Both the position numbers and the translations under genes were made by a program. Below the pieces are notes generated by a model. It saw only the letters and a program-made list of their open reading frames with translations. It had not been told where the DNA came from and did no database searches. Positions 1-8,433 of a stretch of DNA of 64,000 nucleotides are shown one piece after another. Location: positions 89,513 through 153,512 of the forward strand of contig NZ_NPKJ01000066.1 of the NCBI RefSeq assembly GCF_002284575.1, written 5' to 3'. Source of the DNA: Mesorhizobium temperatum. Its GTDB lineage: Bacteria; Pseudomonadota; Alphaproteobacteria; Rhizobiales; Rhizobiaceae. How positions within the stretch are numbered: position 1 is the first letter of the stretch; every line of letters begins with the position of its first letter.

Positions 1-390
<390 letters not shown>

Positions 391-399
391 GGTGACACG

Positions 400-2688
400 A
401 TGACAGAGACGAAGACCAGCGAGAACCGTCCTTCCGAAACACACACCGGCGTCATCGGGCGCCCAATCGATCGTATCGACGGTCCGCTCAAAGTGACAGG
501 GGGCGCCACCTACGCCTACGAGAATGCGCTGGAGGGTGCAGCCTATGGCTATATTCTCGGCGCCGCCGTCGCCAAGGGGCGCATTGCCGAGATCGACACG
601 GCCGAAGCCGAACGGGCGCCGGCAGTGCTGCTGGTCATGACGCACCGGAATGCGCCGGCCCAGCCGGATTTCGGCCCGGCGGTCACGCCGACGGTGCCGG
701 AGGTCTTCACGCGCGCCCGGCCCGCGCTCAACAGCGAGCGAGTGCGCTATTACGACGAACCCGTCGCGCTGGTCGTTGCGGAGACGTTCGAGGCGGCACG
801 CGCTGCCGCCGGCTTCATCAAAGTGCGCTACGACGAGGAGCCGGGCCTCTACGATTTGCCGGGACATATGGCCGACGCCTACGCACCAAAGCGGACCAAT
901 GCCGGCTTCGAGACCGACAGCATGATCGGCGACTTCGAGAGCGCCTTTGCGGCGGCTCCGGTCAAGATCGATGCTACTTACCGGACGCCCTTCGAACATC
1001 ACAATCCGATGGAGCCTCATGCGACGCTCGCCGCCTGGTCAGGCAACGAGCTGACGATCCATACATCGGCGCAGACTTTAGCGAACTTCCGGGCGGGGAT
1101 CGCCAGCACGCTTCGCATCCCGCCCGAGCGTGTGCGCATCGTGAGCCCCTTCATCGGCGGAGGCTTCGGCTCAAAACTGATTGCCCATTCCGATACAATC
1201 CTGGCCGCGCTTGCAGCGCAGGTCCTGCAGCGTCCGGTGAAGATCGCGCTGACGCGACAACAGATGTTCGCCAATGCCGGTCACCGCGCCGAGATGATCC
1301 AACAGGTACGTTTCGGCGCGGACGCCGACGGGCGGCTCACCGGGATCGCGCACGATGTCTGGTCGGCAGCGTCCAGCTTCGAGGAGTACTGCGAGCAAAC
1401 GGCAGTTTTTGCCCGCTCGCTCTATGTGGCGCCGAACCGTGTCACCCGCCATCGCCTGGTTCCGCTGGATATCAACCGCGGCGAATGGATGCGCTCGCCC
1501 GGCGAAGCGCCCGGCATGCTGGCTTTCGAATGCGCCATGGATGAGCTCGCCGACCGGCTCGGCCTGGACCCAATCGAACTCAGGATCCGCAACGAACCGG
1601 CACAGGATCCCGAGCGCGGCGTGCCGTTCTCCACCCGCAATCTCGTCGCCTGCATGAAGGAAGGCGCCCGCCGTTTCGGTTGGGAGCGGAGAAACCCGAC
1701 ACCCGGCCGCACCCGGGAGGGCCGGAAGCTCATCGGCTACGGCATGGCGGCGGCGATCCGTCCGAACTACATCGGCGCGGCGACGGCGCAGGTTGCGGTC
1801 GACCGGGACGCTCGGGTGACGGCGCGGCTCGACATGACGGATATCGGGACCGGCTCATATACGATCCTGACCCAAATCGCTGCGGACAGCCTCGGCCTGC
1901 CGATCTCGTCCATCAAAGTGGAACTTGGCGACAGCCGCTTCCCGAGGACCGCCGGCTCCGGCGGGTCTTGGGGCGCCGCGAGCGCGGGTTCGGCGCTGCA
2001 CAATGCCTGCAATGCCCTCAAGCAACGAATCCTGAAGGCGGCGCAGTCGAGCGAGGCCTCACCGTTGCACGGCGCGAGCGCCACCGAGGCAAGCTTTGCT
2101 AATAGCGAGGTCAGGATCGGCCAGAGGTCGGCAGGCCTGGCTGACCTCATCCGGCGGATCGCTCCCGACGGGTTCGAGGCCGAAGGCTCCGTAGCCGCGG
2201 GCGCTACAACCGAGTCATACAAGGCTTACTCGCAGCATTCCTATGGAGCACATTTCGCCGAGGTCGCAGTCGATTGCGATACCGGTGAGATCCGCATGCG
2301 CCGGATGCTGGCTGTGATGGGCGCCGGCCGTATACTCAACGCCAAGACCGCGCGCTCGCAAATCATCGGCGGCATGACCTGGGGGATCGGTGCGGCGCTC
2401 ATGGAGCAGACGGTGCTCGACCGGCGCTACGGCCACTTCGTCAATCACGACCTTGCCGAGTATCACGTTCCGATCAACGGCGACGTCCCCGAGATGGAGG
2501 TCGTCTTCCTCGAGGAACATGACGACAAGGCCAATCCACTTGGCGCGAAGGGTCTCGGCGAGCTCGGCGTCTGCGGTGCGGGGGCTGCTGTCGCCAACGC
2601 CGTTTACAACGCGACCGGCGTGCGAGTGCGTGAATTTCCCATCACCTTGGACAAGGTTCTGCCTGCCTTGCCCGTGATCGCCATTTGA
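400..2688 (+). CDS. Xanthine dehydrogenase-family aldehyde/purine oxidoreductase, molybdopterin-binding subunit
   Basis: The protein has 762 residues and the layout of the large subunit of PaoABC/YagTSR-type enzymes. An Ald_Xan_dh_C domain occupies roughly residues 20-140, with the molybdenum-cofactor domain after it. Visible cofactor motifs are GGGFGSK, the MEPH segment and, near the C-terminus, GAKGLGELG. The Glu of that last motif is the catalytic base of the family. The length fits the ~730-residue PaoC/YagR branch better than fused xanthine dehydrogenases. It follows the FAD subunit at 9 bases. Substrates could be aldehydes or N-heterocycles, and the sequence does not decide. The enzyme may be periplasmic or cytoplasmic; no export signal lies on this subunit. 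Confidence 0.85.
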   Translation: MTETKTSENRPSETHTGVIGRPIDRIDGPLKVTGGATYAYENALEGAAYGYILGAAVAKGRIAEIDTAEAERAPAVLLVMTHRNAPAQPDFGPAVTPTVPEVFTRARPALNSERVRYYDEPVALVVAETFEAARAAAGFIKVRYDEEPGLYDLPGHMADAYAPKRTNAGFETDSMIGDFESAFAAAPVKIDATYRTPFEHHNPMEPHATLAAWSGNELTIHTSAQTLANFRAGIASTLRIPPERVRIVSPFIGGGFGSKLIAHSDTILAALAAQVLQRPVKIALTRQQMFANAGHRAEMIQQVRFGADADGRLTGIAHDVWSAASSFEEYCEQTAVFARSLYVAPNRVTRHRLVPLDINRGEWMRSPGEAPGMLAFECAMDELADRLGLDPIELRIRNEPAQDPERGVPFSTRNLVACMKEGARRFGWERRNPTPGRTREGRKLIGYGMAAAIRPNYIGAATAQVAVDRDARVTARLDMTDIGTGSYTILTQIAADSLGLPISSIKVELGDSRFPRTAGSGGSWGAASAGSALHNACNALKQRILKAAQSSEASPLHGASATEASFANSEVRIGQRSAGLADLIRRIAPDGFEAEGSVAAGATTESYKAYSQHSYGAHFAEVAVDCDTGEIRMRRMLAVMGAGRILNAKTARSQIIGGMTWGIGAALMEQTVLDRRYGHFVNHDLAEYHVPINGDVPEMEVVFLEEHDDKANPLGAKGLGELGVCGAGAAVANAVYNATGVRVREFPITLDKVLPALPVIAI

Positions 2689-2818
2689 CGCGGCACGTTG
2701 CCACGCTCCTCGCTTGCCCTCACAGGTGATCAGGTCGGAACGGATCGCCATTCTGCGCCATCGACGACGACGTCGGTGGTTGACAGCGCTATCCGGCCCT
2801 TCCATACAAACGCCGTCA

Positions 2819-3010
2819 ATGTTCTCAGGGCGGGGTGAAAAGTCCCTGCTTGCGGCGGTGCTCACCCCGCACAACTACCATGACGGCGCGGACCATCACC
2901 GCTTCTTCTTCGAGCACTTCAAGCTCAAGGGCAAAGAGGCAGCCAATGCCTGCATGCAGATCCTGGCCGCGCGGGGGCGTATCGCCGCTGAAATGTCCGT
3001 CACCGGGTAG
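2819..3010 (+). CDS. Short orphan ORF, possible remnant of a larger gene
   Basis: A 63-codon frame lies alone in the 378-base gap between the molybdenum enzyme and dhaK. Its second half (LTPHNYHDGADHHRFFFEHF and the following KGKEAANACMQIL) reads like real protein: a His/Phe-rich stretch, then a helix. It starts abruptly with no convincing ribosome binding site. I do not recognise the family. It may be the surviving 3' end of a gene lost when the neighbouring operons were joined. The rest of the gap shows only an inverted repeat (ACCGGG at 3002-3007, CCCGGT at 3015-3020) just ahead of dhaK, which could be an operator. Confidence 0.25.
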   Translation: MFSGRGEKSLLAAVLTPHNYHDGADHHRFFFEHFKLKGKEAANACMQILAARGRIAAEMSVTG

Positions 3011-3066
3011 AAATCCCGGTAACACGCTGTACTATCTGCGAAAATACCGAAATCGGGAGGATGCAG

Positions 3067-4074
3067 GTGCAGACCAAGAAGATCATCAACGACGGCAACC
3101 GCACTGTCGACGAGATGCTGGAAGGCATCCTGGCCGCGCATCCCCGCCATCTCAAAAGCGCGGAGGGCAGCCCACGCTCGATTATCGCCCGCGATGGACC
3201 TCGCCAAGGCAAGGTCGGCCTCGTGATCGGCGGCGGCTCCGGCCACGAGCCGACCTTCCTTGGTTTCGTCGGCAAGGGCCTGGCCGACGCGGCGGCAATA
3301 GGCAATGTCTTCGCCTCGCCGCCGCCCGACCCGATCCTCGAATGCGCCAAGGCGGCCAGCGGCGGCGCCGGCGTGCTGTTCATGTATGGCAACTATGCCG
3401 GCGACGTGATGAATTTCGACATGGCCGCCGAAATGGCGGCGATGGACGACGTCGAGGTGCGCACCGTACTGACCACCGACGACGTGGCATCGGCGCCGCG
3501 AGACCAGAGACACAGAAGGCGTGGTGTCGCCGGCAATTTCTTCATCTTCAAGGCCGCTGGTGCCGCCTGCGACCAGATGCTGTCATTCGATGAATGCGAG
3601 CGCATCGCCAGGAAGGCCAACGGTCACACCTTCACCATGGGTGTGGCACTGTCGCCCTGTTCGCTGCCGCAGACCCGGCGGCCGAATTTCGAGATCGGAC
3701 CGGACGAGATGGAGATCGGCATGGGCATTCATGGCGAGCCGGGCATCGCGCGCGGAAAACTGAAAACAGCCGACGAGATCACCGACGAGATGCTGGACAA
3801 GATCCTCGACGAAATGGCGCCGACACGTGGCGACAAGGTCTCCGTGCTCGTCAATTCGCTCGGCTCGACGCCGCTGATGGAGCTCTACATCATGAACCGA
3901 CGCGTCAAACAGAGGCTCGATGACATCGGCGTGTCAGTTCACGCGACCTGGGTCGGCAATTATTGCACCTCGCTCGAAATGGCCGGCGCCTCGGTGACGC
4001 TGATGCATCTCGACGCCGAATTGCAAACGATGCTCGACCATCCTTGCGACTGCGCCATGTTCCGCGCCGGCTGA
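3067..4074 (+). CDS. dhaK: Dihydroxyacetone kinase subunit DhaK-like (tetrulose/triose kinase, sugar-binding subunit)
   Basis: DhaK binds dihydroxyacetone or related ketoses covalently through a histidine hemiaminal, and DhaL then delivers the phosphate. The N-terminal GGGSGHEPTF and MYGNYAGDVMNFDMA motifs are typical, and the substrate-binding His lies in GMGIHGEPG at about residue 222. The ATG at 3061 touches the GGGAGG ribosome site with no spacing. The GTG at 3067, 6 bases downstream of that site, is the better start and gives about 335 residues. dhaL follows after 11 bases. No PTS-type dhaM is in the window. Beside an erythritol locus the substrate could be erythrulose rather than dihydroxyacetone; that is inference. 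Confidence 0.85.
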   Translation: MQTKKIINDGNRTVDEMLEGILAAHPRHLKSAEGSPRSIIARDGPRQGKVGLVIGGGSGHEPTFLGFVGKGLADAAAIGNVFASPPPDPILECAKAASGGAGVLFMYGNYAGDVMNFDMAAEMAAMDDVEVRTVLTTDDVASAPRDQRHRRRGVAGNFFIFKAAGAACDQMLSFDECERIARKANGHTFTMGVALSPCSLPQTRRPNFEIGPDEMEIGMGIHGEPGIARGKLKTADEITDEMLDKILDEMAPTRGDKVSVLVNSLGSTPLMELYIMNRRVKQRLDDIGVSVHATWVGNYCTSLEMAGASVTLMHLDAELQTMLDHPCDCAMFRAG

Positions 4075-4085
4075 AAGTAGCATCC

Positions 4086-4724
4086 ATGACATCCATCGAT
4101 ACGGCCGGCTTGAAAAGAATGTTCGATGCGATCGCGGTGGCGATCGAAGCCGACAAGGACAGGCTCTGTCAGCTCGACGGCGTCATCGGCGACGCCGATC
4201 ATGGCATCGCCATGGCGCTTGGGTTCGGCGCGGTGCGCGATGCGCTCGCTTCGCTGGACCTCGCGGCGACCGAGCCGACGGCCTTGCTCAACACTGCTGC
4301 GAAATCGTTCCTCAACGCCGTCGGCGCTTCGTCAGGTCCGCTCTATGCGACGGCCTTCATGCGTGGTGCGGCTGCCGCCAAGGGCAAGGCGACCTTGGCG
4401 GGCGCCGACATCGTCGCCCTGTTCCAGGCGATGGCGCAAGGCATCCAGGATCGCGGCAAGGCCGAGATTGGCGAAAAGACGATGATCGACGCCTGGCTGC
4501 CGGCTGCACAAGCCGCCACCGCCGCGCAGGCCTCAGGCAAAACTGTGTCCGAAAGCCTCGCAGCCGCCCTTGAAGCAGCCGAACGGGGCGCCGAGGCGAC
4601 CAAGGACATGATTGCCGCGAAGGGTCGCTCATCGCGGCTCGGCGAACGATCGCTGGGGCACATGGACCCCGGCGCCGCGTCGGCCGTCACCGTCATTGGC
4701 GCGATGCGGAAGAGCCTGGCTTAA
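4086..4724 (+). CDS. dhaL: Dihydroxyacetone kinase subunit DhaL-like (nucleotide-binding subunit)
   Basis: The protein has 212 residues, the length of a stand-alone DhaL (DAK2 domain). The nucleotide/magnesium motif GDADHGIAM occurs near residue 35, and the second typical patch ending in RSSRLGERSLGHMDPGA is near the C-terminus. It forms a two-gene unit with dhaK. DhaL can work with ATP or, in PTS-linked systems, with ADP recycled by DhaM. No dhaM, ptsH or ptsI is seen here, so either an ATP-dependent pair or a partner elsewhere is implied. The stop codon is embedded in the following palindromic repeat. Confidence 0.85.
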   Translation: MTSIDTAGLKRMFDAIAVAIEADKDRLCQLDGVIGDADHGIAMALGFGAVRDALASLDLAATEPTALLNTAAKSFLNAVGASSGPLYATAFMRGAAAAKGKATLAGADIVALFQAMAQGIQDRGKAEIGEKTMIDAWLPAAQAATAAQASGKTVSESLAAALEAAERGAEATKDMIAAKGRSSRLGERSLGHMDPGAASAVTVIGAMRKSLA

Positions 4725-4825
4725 AGCGCATCGCATCAACAGGGATTCATGCGACGCGCTTTAAGTTCTTGTTTTTATGCATGTCGTTATCCCAAAACCG
4801 CTGCGCACTTTTGGGCGACATGCAT
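4723..4825. repeat. RIME-type palindromic intergenic element (copy 1)
   Basis: Two consecutive stem-loops fill the whole gap between the converging dhaL and rpiB genes. The first pairs AAAGCGCATCGCAT with ATGCGACGCGCTTT. The second pairs ATGCATGTCG (4777-4786) with CGACATGCAT (4816-4825) and contains CCCAAAA and TTTTGGG arms. The central CCAAAACCG and CACTTTTGGG words recur in the copies at 5298, 6168 and 17673. The structure resembles the rhizobial intergenic mosaic element family. It probably also works as a bidirectional terminator. Confidence 0.75.
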
Positions 4826-5268
4826 TAGCCCAGCTTCGCCGCGTCGAGCCTGTCGATCGCCTGGACATTGCCGGCCGACGGTCCCTTTTCATCGAACTCC
4901 GATGCGAGCCAGGCGTCGACGATCGACTTGGCCAGTTCCGGGCCGATGACACGGGCGCCCATTGTGATGATCTGGGCATTGTTGGATTTGGCCGCGCGCT
5001 CCGCCGAATAGGTGTCATGAGTGAGTGCTGCGCGAATGCCGGGCACCTTGTTGGCCGAGATGGAAACGCCGATGCCGGTGCCGCAAAACAGGATGCCGCG
5101 ATCGTTCTCGCCGTCGAGGATGGTCTGGGCGAGCTTCTGCGACAGGTCGGCATAGTAGCCTGCCTGGCTGAGGTCGCTGACGGTGAGGCCGGGTTTGGTG
5201 GCCAGGTGAGCAGCGATGACGTCGAGCAGCGGCTTGCCGGCGCTGTCGGCTCCAATGGCTATTTTCAT
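4825..5268 (-). CDS. rpiB: RpiB-like isomerase, probable D-erythrose-4-phosphate-forming enzyme of erythritol catabolism
   Basis: The protein has 147 residues with the RpiB/LacAB fold. It has the active-site cysteine loop (FCGTGIGVSISANK) and the phosphate-binding ITMGARVIG segment. The usual N-terminal G-x-D-H-A-G is GADSAG here, a change I associate with the sugar-specific paralogue rather than ribose-5-phosphate isomerase. In Brucella and rhizobia the rpiB-like gene (eryI) next to a tpi-like gene makes the last isomerisation to D-erythrose 4-phosphate. The start at 5268 has an AAGGAAAGG ribosome site. It is the third gene of a DeoR-tpiB-rpiB unit whose genes are separated by repeats. Confidence 0.85.
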   Translation of the reverse strand: MKIAIGADSAGKPLLDVIAAHLATKPGLTVSDLSQAGYYADLSQKLAQTILDGENDRGILFCGTGIGVSISANKVPGIRAALTHDTYSAERAAKSNNAQIITMGARVIGPELAKSIVDAWLASEFDEKGPSAGNVQAIDRLDAAKLG

Positions 5269-5297
5269 GGTCGTGTCCTTTCCTTGTTCGATTGATT

Positions 5298-5400
5298 TAG
5301 AGCCTGTTCCATCCCGATGAAATCGGGATGGGGCTCTATCTTTTGTTCGAGCATGATCTTTTCCGAAAACCGGATTCCACTTTTCGGGATCATGCTCTAG
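5298..5400. repeat. RIME-type palindromic element (copy 2) between tpiB and rpiB
   Basis: There are two stem-loops. One has TAGAGCC/GGCTCTA ends around a CATCCCGAT/ATCGGGATG core (5298-5338). The other pairs GAGCATGATC with GATCATGCTC around TTTTCCGAAAACCGGATTCC (about 5349-5398). It is nearly identical to the element at 6168-6269. The TAG stop codon of tpiB (5397-5399) is supplied by the last bases of the element. Confidence 0.85.
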
Positions 5401-6155
5401 ATCGCCGCCGAGGCGCGTTGGAGGATGTCGATATAGCCTTCCGCCTGCCAGGCGGAGCGGCCGATGAACAGCCCGTCGATATGAGGCTGGCCGATCAGCT
5501 CGGCGGCATTTTGCGGATTGACGCTGCCGCCATAAACCACCGGCGGTATGGACGGCAGAAGATCGCCGGCGATCTTCTTGATCAGCGCCTGCTGCCTGTC
5601 GGCATAGTCCGCACTTGCCGGAATGCCCTTGTCGCCGATCGCCCAAACCGGCTCGTAAGCAAACAGGATCGTCGCCGCCTTTGCCTGGCCTTCGAGGTGT
5701 TGCAGCGCGCCATGCACCTGCAAGGCCAGCACCGCATCGGCCTGGCCGCTGTTGCGTTGCGCCAATGTCTCGCCGACGCAGATGAGCGGCACCAGCCCGC
5801 TCCGCACCGCCGCCGCGGTCTTCAGGCCGACAGCACTGTCGGTCTCGCCGAAATGCTCGCGCCGTTCGCTATGGCCGAGCTCGACGAGGTCGAGCCCGCA
5901 ATCCGTCAGCATCACAGGCGAGATCTCCCCGGTCCAGGCTCCGGCGTCGGCCCAATGCATATTCTGCGCACCGACCTTGACCCGTGTCGTCGCCAATGCC
6001 TTCTTGACCTCGCGGACCGCCGTGAAGGGCGGAATGACGAAGGGCTGGATACGGTCGTCGAAACCGGGGACGAACCCCGCCAGCGCCTTGGCGAATTCAG
6101 TCGCCTCTGCAAGCGTCTTGTTCATTTTCCAGCTTGTGCCGACCCAGTAAACCAT
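5397..6155 (-). CDS. tpiB: Triosephosphate isomerase paralogue, probable L-erythrulose-1-phosphate isomerase
   Basis: This is a 252-residue TIM-barrel isomerase. The catalytic residues are visible: Lys in GTSWKMNKTL, His in ELGHSERREHFGE, and Glu in YEPVWAIGDKG. The phosphate loop is YGGSVNP. A chromosome normally has one glycolytic tpi. A copy beside rpiB and a DeoR gene matches the eryH/tpiA2 position in Brucella and rhizobial erythritol loci, where it isomerises the tetrulose phosphate made by EryC. The start at 6155 has a strong AAGGAGG site directly beside a repeat element. The stop lies inside the next repeat. Confidence 0.85.
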   Translation of the reverse strand: MVYWVGTSWKMNKTLAEATEFAKALAGFVPGFDDRIQPFVIPPFTAVREVKKALATTRVKVGAQNMHWADAGAWTGEISPVMLTDCGLDLVELGHSERREHFGETDSAVGLKTAAAVRSGLVPLICVGETLAQRNSGQADAVLALQVHGALQHLEGQAKAATILFAYEPVWAIGDKGIPASADYADRQQALIKKIAGDLLPSIPPVVYGGSVNPQNAAELIGQPHIDGLFIGRSAWQAEGYIDILQRASAAI

Positions 6156-6167
6156 GCGTCCTCCTTC

Positions 6168-6269
6168 TAGAGCCTGCCCCATCCCGCGTAGCGGGATGGG
6201 GCTCTATCTTCTTCTTTGACCATGATCTTTTCCGAAAACCGGTTCCCACTTTTCGGGATCATGGTCTAG
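6168..6269. repeat. RIME-type palindromic element (copy 3) between the DeoR gene and tpiB
   Basis: It has the same bipartite structure as copy 2: TAGAGCC/GGCTCTA around CATCCCGC/GCGGGATG (6168-6206), then GACCATGATC/GATCATGGTC around TTTTCCGAAAACCGGTTCCC (6218-6266). It provides the TAG stop codon of the DeoR regulator (6266-6268) and abuts the tpiB ribosome site. A hairpin in this spot may set the relative expression of the three genes. Confidence 0.85.
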
Positions 6270-7033
6270 TCCTTCTCGACTAGTGTTAGCGAAACACCGG
6301 CGCCATCCAACGCCTCGCGCATCTGCGGTCCCAGTTCACAACCGGTGAAGACGGCGTCGAACGCCTTGAGATCGGTCAGGAAATGCAGGGCCGTGCGGCC
6401 GAACTTGCCGTGATCGACCAGCAGATATTTACGCGCGGCCGCGGCCATCATCAGCCGCTTCGTATGGACCACTTCCTGGTCCTGGTGGAAGGCGGAAGCG
6501 CCGTGGATGGCAGACGACGACAGGAAGGCGACATCGGCGCGCAACGATCTCAGCGTGTCCTCGGCAAGCAGGCCGAAGAAGCCGTGAAACTTCTTGCTGT
6601 ACTGGCCGCCGAGCGCGATCAGGGTGATGCCGCCAACGCCGGCCAGATCCTGGATGACGGCCAGATTGTTGGAGATCACCGTCAGCGGGCGGAGATCCGC
6701 AAGGTGGCGCGCAATGCCGCCGGCCGTCGAGCCGTCGTCGATGATCACCGTCTGGCCCGGTTCGATCATCGCCACGGCAGCAGCGGCCAAACGCTGCTTC
6801 TCCTCACCGGCCTGCTTCTGACGGTAGCGGAAATCGCTCTCGAAGAGGCCGCTCGGCTGGATCGAAGCACCGCCGCGCACCTTGCGCAGGAAGCCGCTTT
6901 CCTCAAGCTCGTCGAGATCGCGATGCACGGTCATCTTCGACACGCCGAAGCGCGAGGCAAGCTCATCGACACTGGCCGTGCCAGTATCCATCAGAAAATC
7001 CATGATGCCTTGCCGCCGGCCGTCGCTCTTCAT
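6266..7033 (-). CDS. DeoR-family transcriptional regulator of the tpiB-rpiB unit
   Basis: The protein has 255 residues. An N-terminal DeoR winged helix-turn-helix (residues 1-60, VDELASRFGVSKMTVHRDLDEL) is followed by a DeoR C-terminal sugar-phosphate sensor domain with DDGSTAGGIARHL and the D-x-x-K-F-G signature (VDHGKFGRTAL). It heads the unit with tpiB and rpiB and is divergent from fba, with 292 bases between. It is likely a repressor relieved by a tetrose or triose phosphate. In related erythritol loci a DeoR gene sits in the same place. The shared gap with fba contains AT-rich tracts around 7130-7170 that suit divergent promoters. Confidence 0.85.
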   Translation of the reverse strand: MKSDGRRQGIMDFLMDTGTASVDELASRFGVSKMTVHRDLDELEESGFLRKVRGGASIQPSGLFESDFRYRQKQAGEEKQRLAAAAVAMIEPGQTVIIDDGSTAGGIARHLADLRPLTVISNNLAVIQDLAGVGGITLIALGGQYSKKFHGFFGLLAEDTLRSLRADVAFLSSSAIHGASAFHQDQEVVHTKRLMMAAAARKYLLVDHGKFGRTALHFLTDLKAFDAVFTGCELGPQMREALDGAGVSLTLVEKD

Positions 7034-7325
7034 TGTCCAGCCTGTTTCCCGAATTCCAGTCCGCTGCGAATCCGCGGTGGCGGAAACGGCGAGCCAAAGC
7101 CATTATAACAGAGGAAATCGCATAGATGCCGAATTTTTTGTGATAGTGTTGCATTTTTTTGGGATATTGCTCGCTCCTGATTGCTGTCCTGTAACAAGAA
7201 TTGCTCCCGGCGGCATGGCCAAAGGTTGCGGTTCTCCGGAAATCCGGCCAGAAGCATCAGTGGGCTGAACGACGAACGAACGGCTCGCAACCATAGGCTT
7301 GAAATCAAATACGGGAGACTATTGG

Positions 7326-8390
7326 GTGGCTCGCATCACATTGAGACAATTGCTCGACCATGCCGCCGAACACGGCTATGGCGTGCCTGCGTTCAACATG
7401 AACAATATGGAACAGGGCCTCGCCATCATGGAGGCCGCCGAGGAGACCAAATCGCCGGTCATTCTGCAGGCGAGCCGCGGCGCCCGCGCCTATGCCAACG
7501 ACGTCGTGCTGGCCAAGCTGATCGACGCGCTGGTCGAAATCCACCCCGATATCCCGGTCTGCATGCATCTCGACCACGGCAACAACGAAGCCACCTGCGT
7601 GACCGCGATCCAGTATGGCTTCACCTCGGTGATGATGGACGGGTCGCTGAAGGAAGACGGCAAGACGCCGGCCGACTACGATTATAATTCCGGCATCACA
7701 CGGCGCGTCGTCGATATGGCGCATTGGGGCGGCGTGTCGGTGGAAGGCGAGATCGGCGTCCTCGGCTCACTGGAGATGGGCGGCGGCGAACAGGAAGACG
7801 GCCACGGCGTCGAAGGCGCCGTCAGCCACGACCAGTTGCTGACCGATCCTGAACAGGCGGTGCAGTTCGTCAAGGACACACATGTCGATGCGCTGGCCGT
7901 CGCTATGGGCACCAGCCACGGCGCCTACAAGTTTTCGCGCAAGCCGGACGGCGCGGTGCTGGCGATGAATGTGATCGAGGAGATCCATCGCCGCCTGCCG
8001 AACATGCACCTCGTCATGCACGGCTCGTCCTCGGTGCCGGAAGAACTGCAGGAGATCATCAACAAATATGGCGGCCAGATGAAGCCGACATGGGGCGTGC
8101 CGGTCGAGGAGATCCAGCGCGGCATCAAGCACGGCGTGCGCAAGATCAACATCGACACCGACAACCGCATGGCGCTGACCGGCGCGATCCGCAAGGTGCT
8201 GACCGAGAACCCGAGCGAATTCGATCCGCGCAAATATCTGACGCCGGCAATGGCCGCTATGAGGAAGCTCTGCAAGGAGCGGTTCGAGCAGTTCGGCACC
8301 GCCGGCAACGCTCCCAAGATCAAGCCGCTGCCGGTCTCGGAAATGGCCAAGCGCTACAAGTCGGGCAGTCTCGACCCGAAATTCGGCTGA
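7326..8390 (+). CDS. fba: Class II fructose-bisphosphate aldolase
   Basis: This zinc-dependent aldolase of about 354 residues cleaves fructose 1,6-bisphosphate or a similar ketose bisphosphate. The metal and phosphate sites are visible: CMHLDHGNN, VEGEIGVLG, AMGTSHGAYKF, VMHGSSSVP and INIDTDNR. The GTG at 7326 is chosen because GGGAG (7313-7317) lies 8 bases upstream and homologues start with the MARITLRQ sequence; an upstream ATG at 7299 lacks a ribosome site. It stands alone, convergent with eryC. It could recycle the triose and tetrose phosphates from erythritol through the central pathways. Confidence 0.88.
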   Translation: MARITLRQLLDHAAEHGYGVPAFNMNNMEQGLAIMEAAEETKSPVILQASRGARAYANDVVLAKLIDALVEIHPDIPVCMHLDHGNNEATCVTAIQYGFTSVMMDGSLKEDGKTPADYDYNSGITRRVVDMAHWGGVSVEGEIGVLGSLEMGGGEQEDGHGVEGAVSHDQLLTDPEQAVQFVKDTHVDALAVAMGTSHGAYKFSRKPDGAVLAMNVIEEIHRRLPNMHLVMHGSSSVPEELQEIINKYGGQMKPTWGVPVEEIQRGIKHGVRKINIDTDNRMALTGAIRKVLTENPSEFDPRKYLTPAMAAMRKLCKERFEQFGTAGNAPKIKPLPVSEMAKRYKSGSLDPKFG

Positions 8391-8403
8391 CGTATTCTGG
8401 TTC

Positions 8404-8432
8404 TAAGCAGGAGCCGAATTGGCTCCTGCTTA
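8404..8432. terminator. Bidirectional terminator between fba and eryC
   Basis: A perfect 12-bp stem (TAAGCAGGAGCC at 8404-8415, GGCTCCTGCTTA at 8421-8432) with a 5-base loop lies 13 bases after the fba stop and one base after the eryC stop. There is no long T tract on either side. It still sits exactly where two converging transcripts end. Confidence 0.75.
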
Positions 8433-8433
8433 T

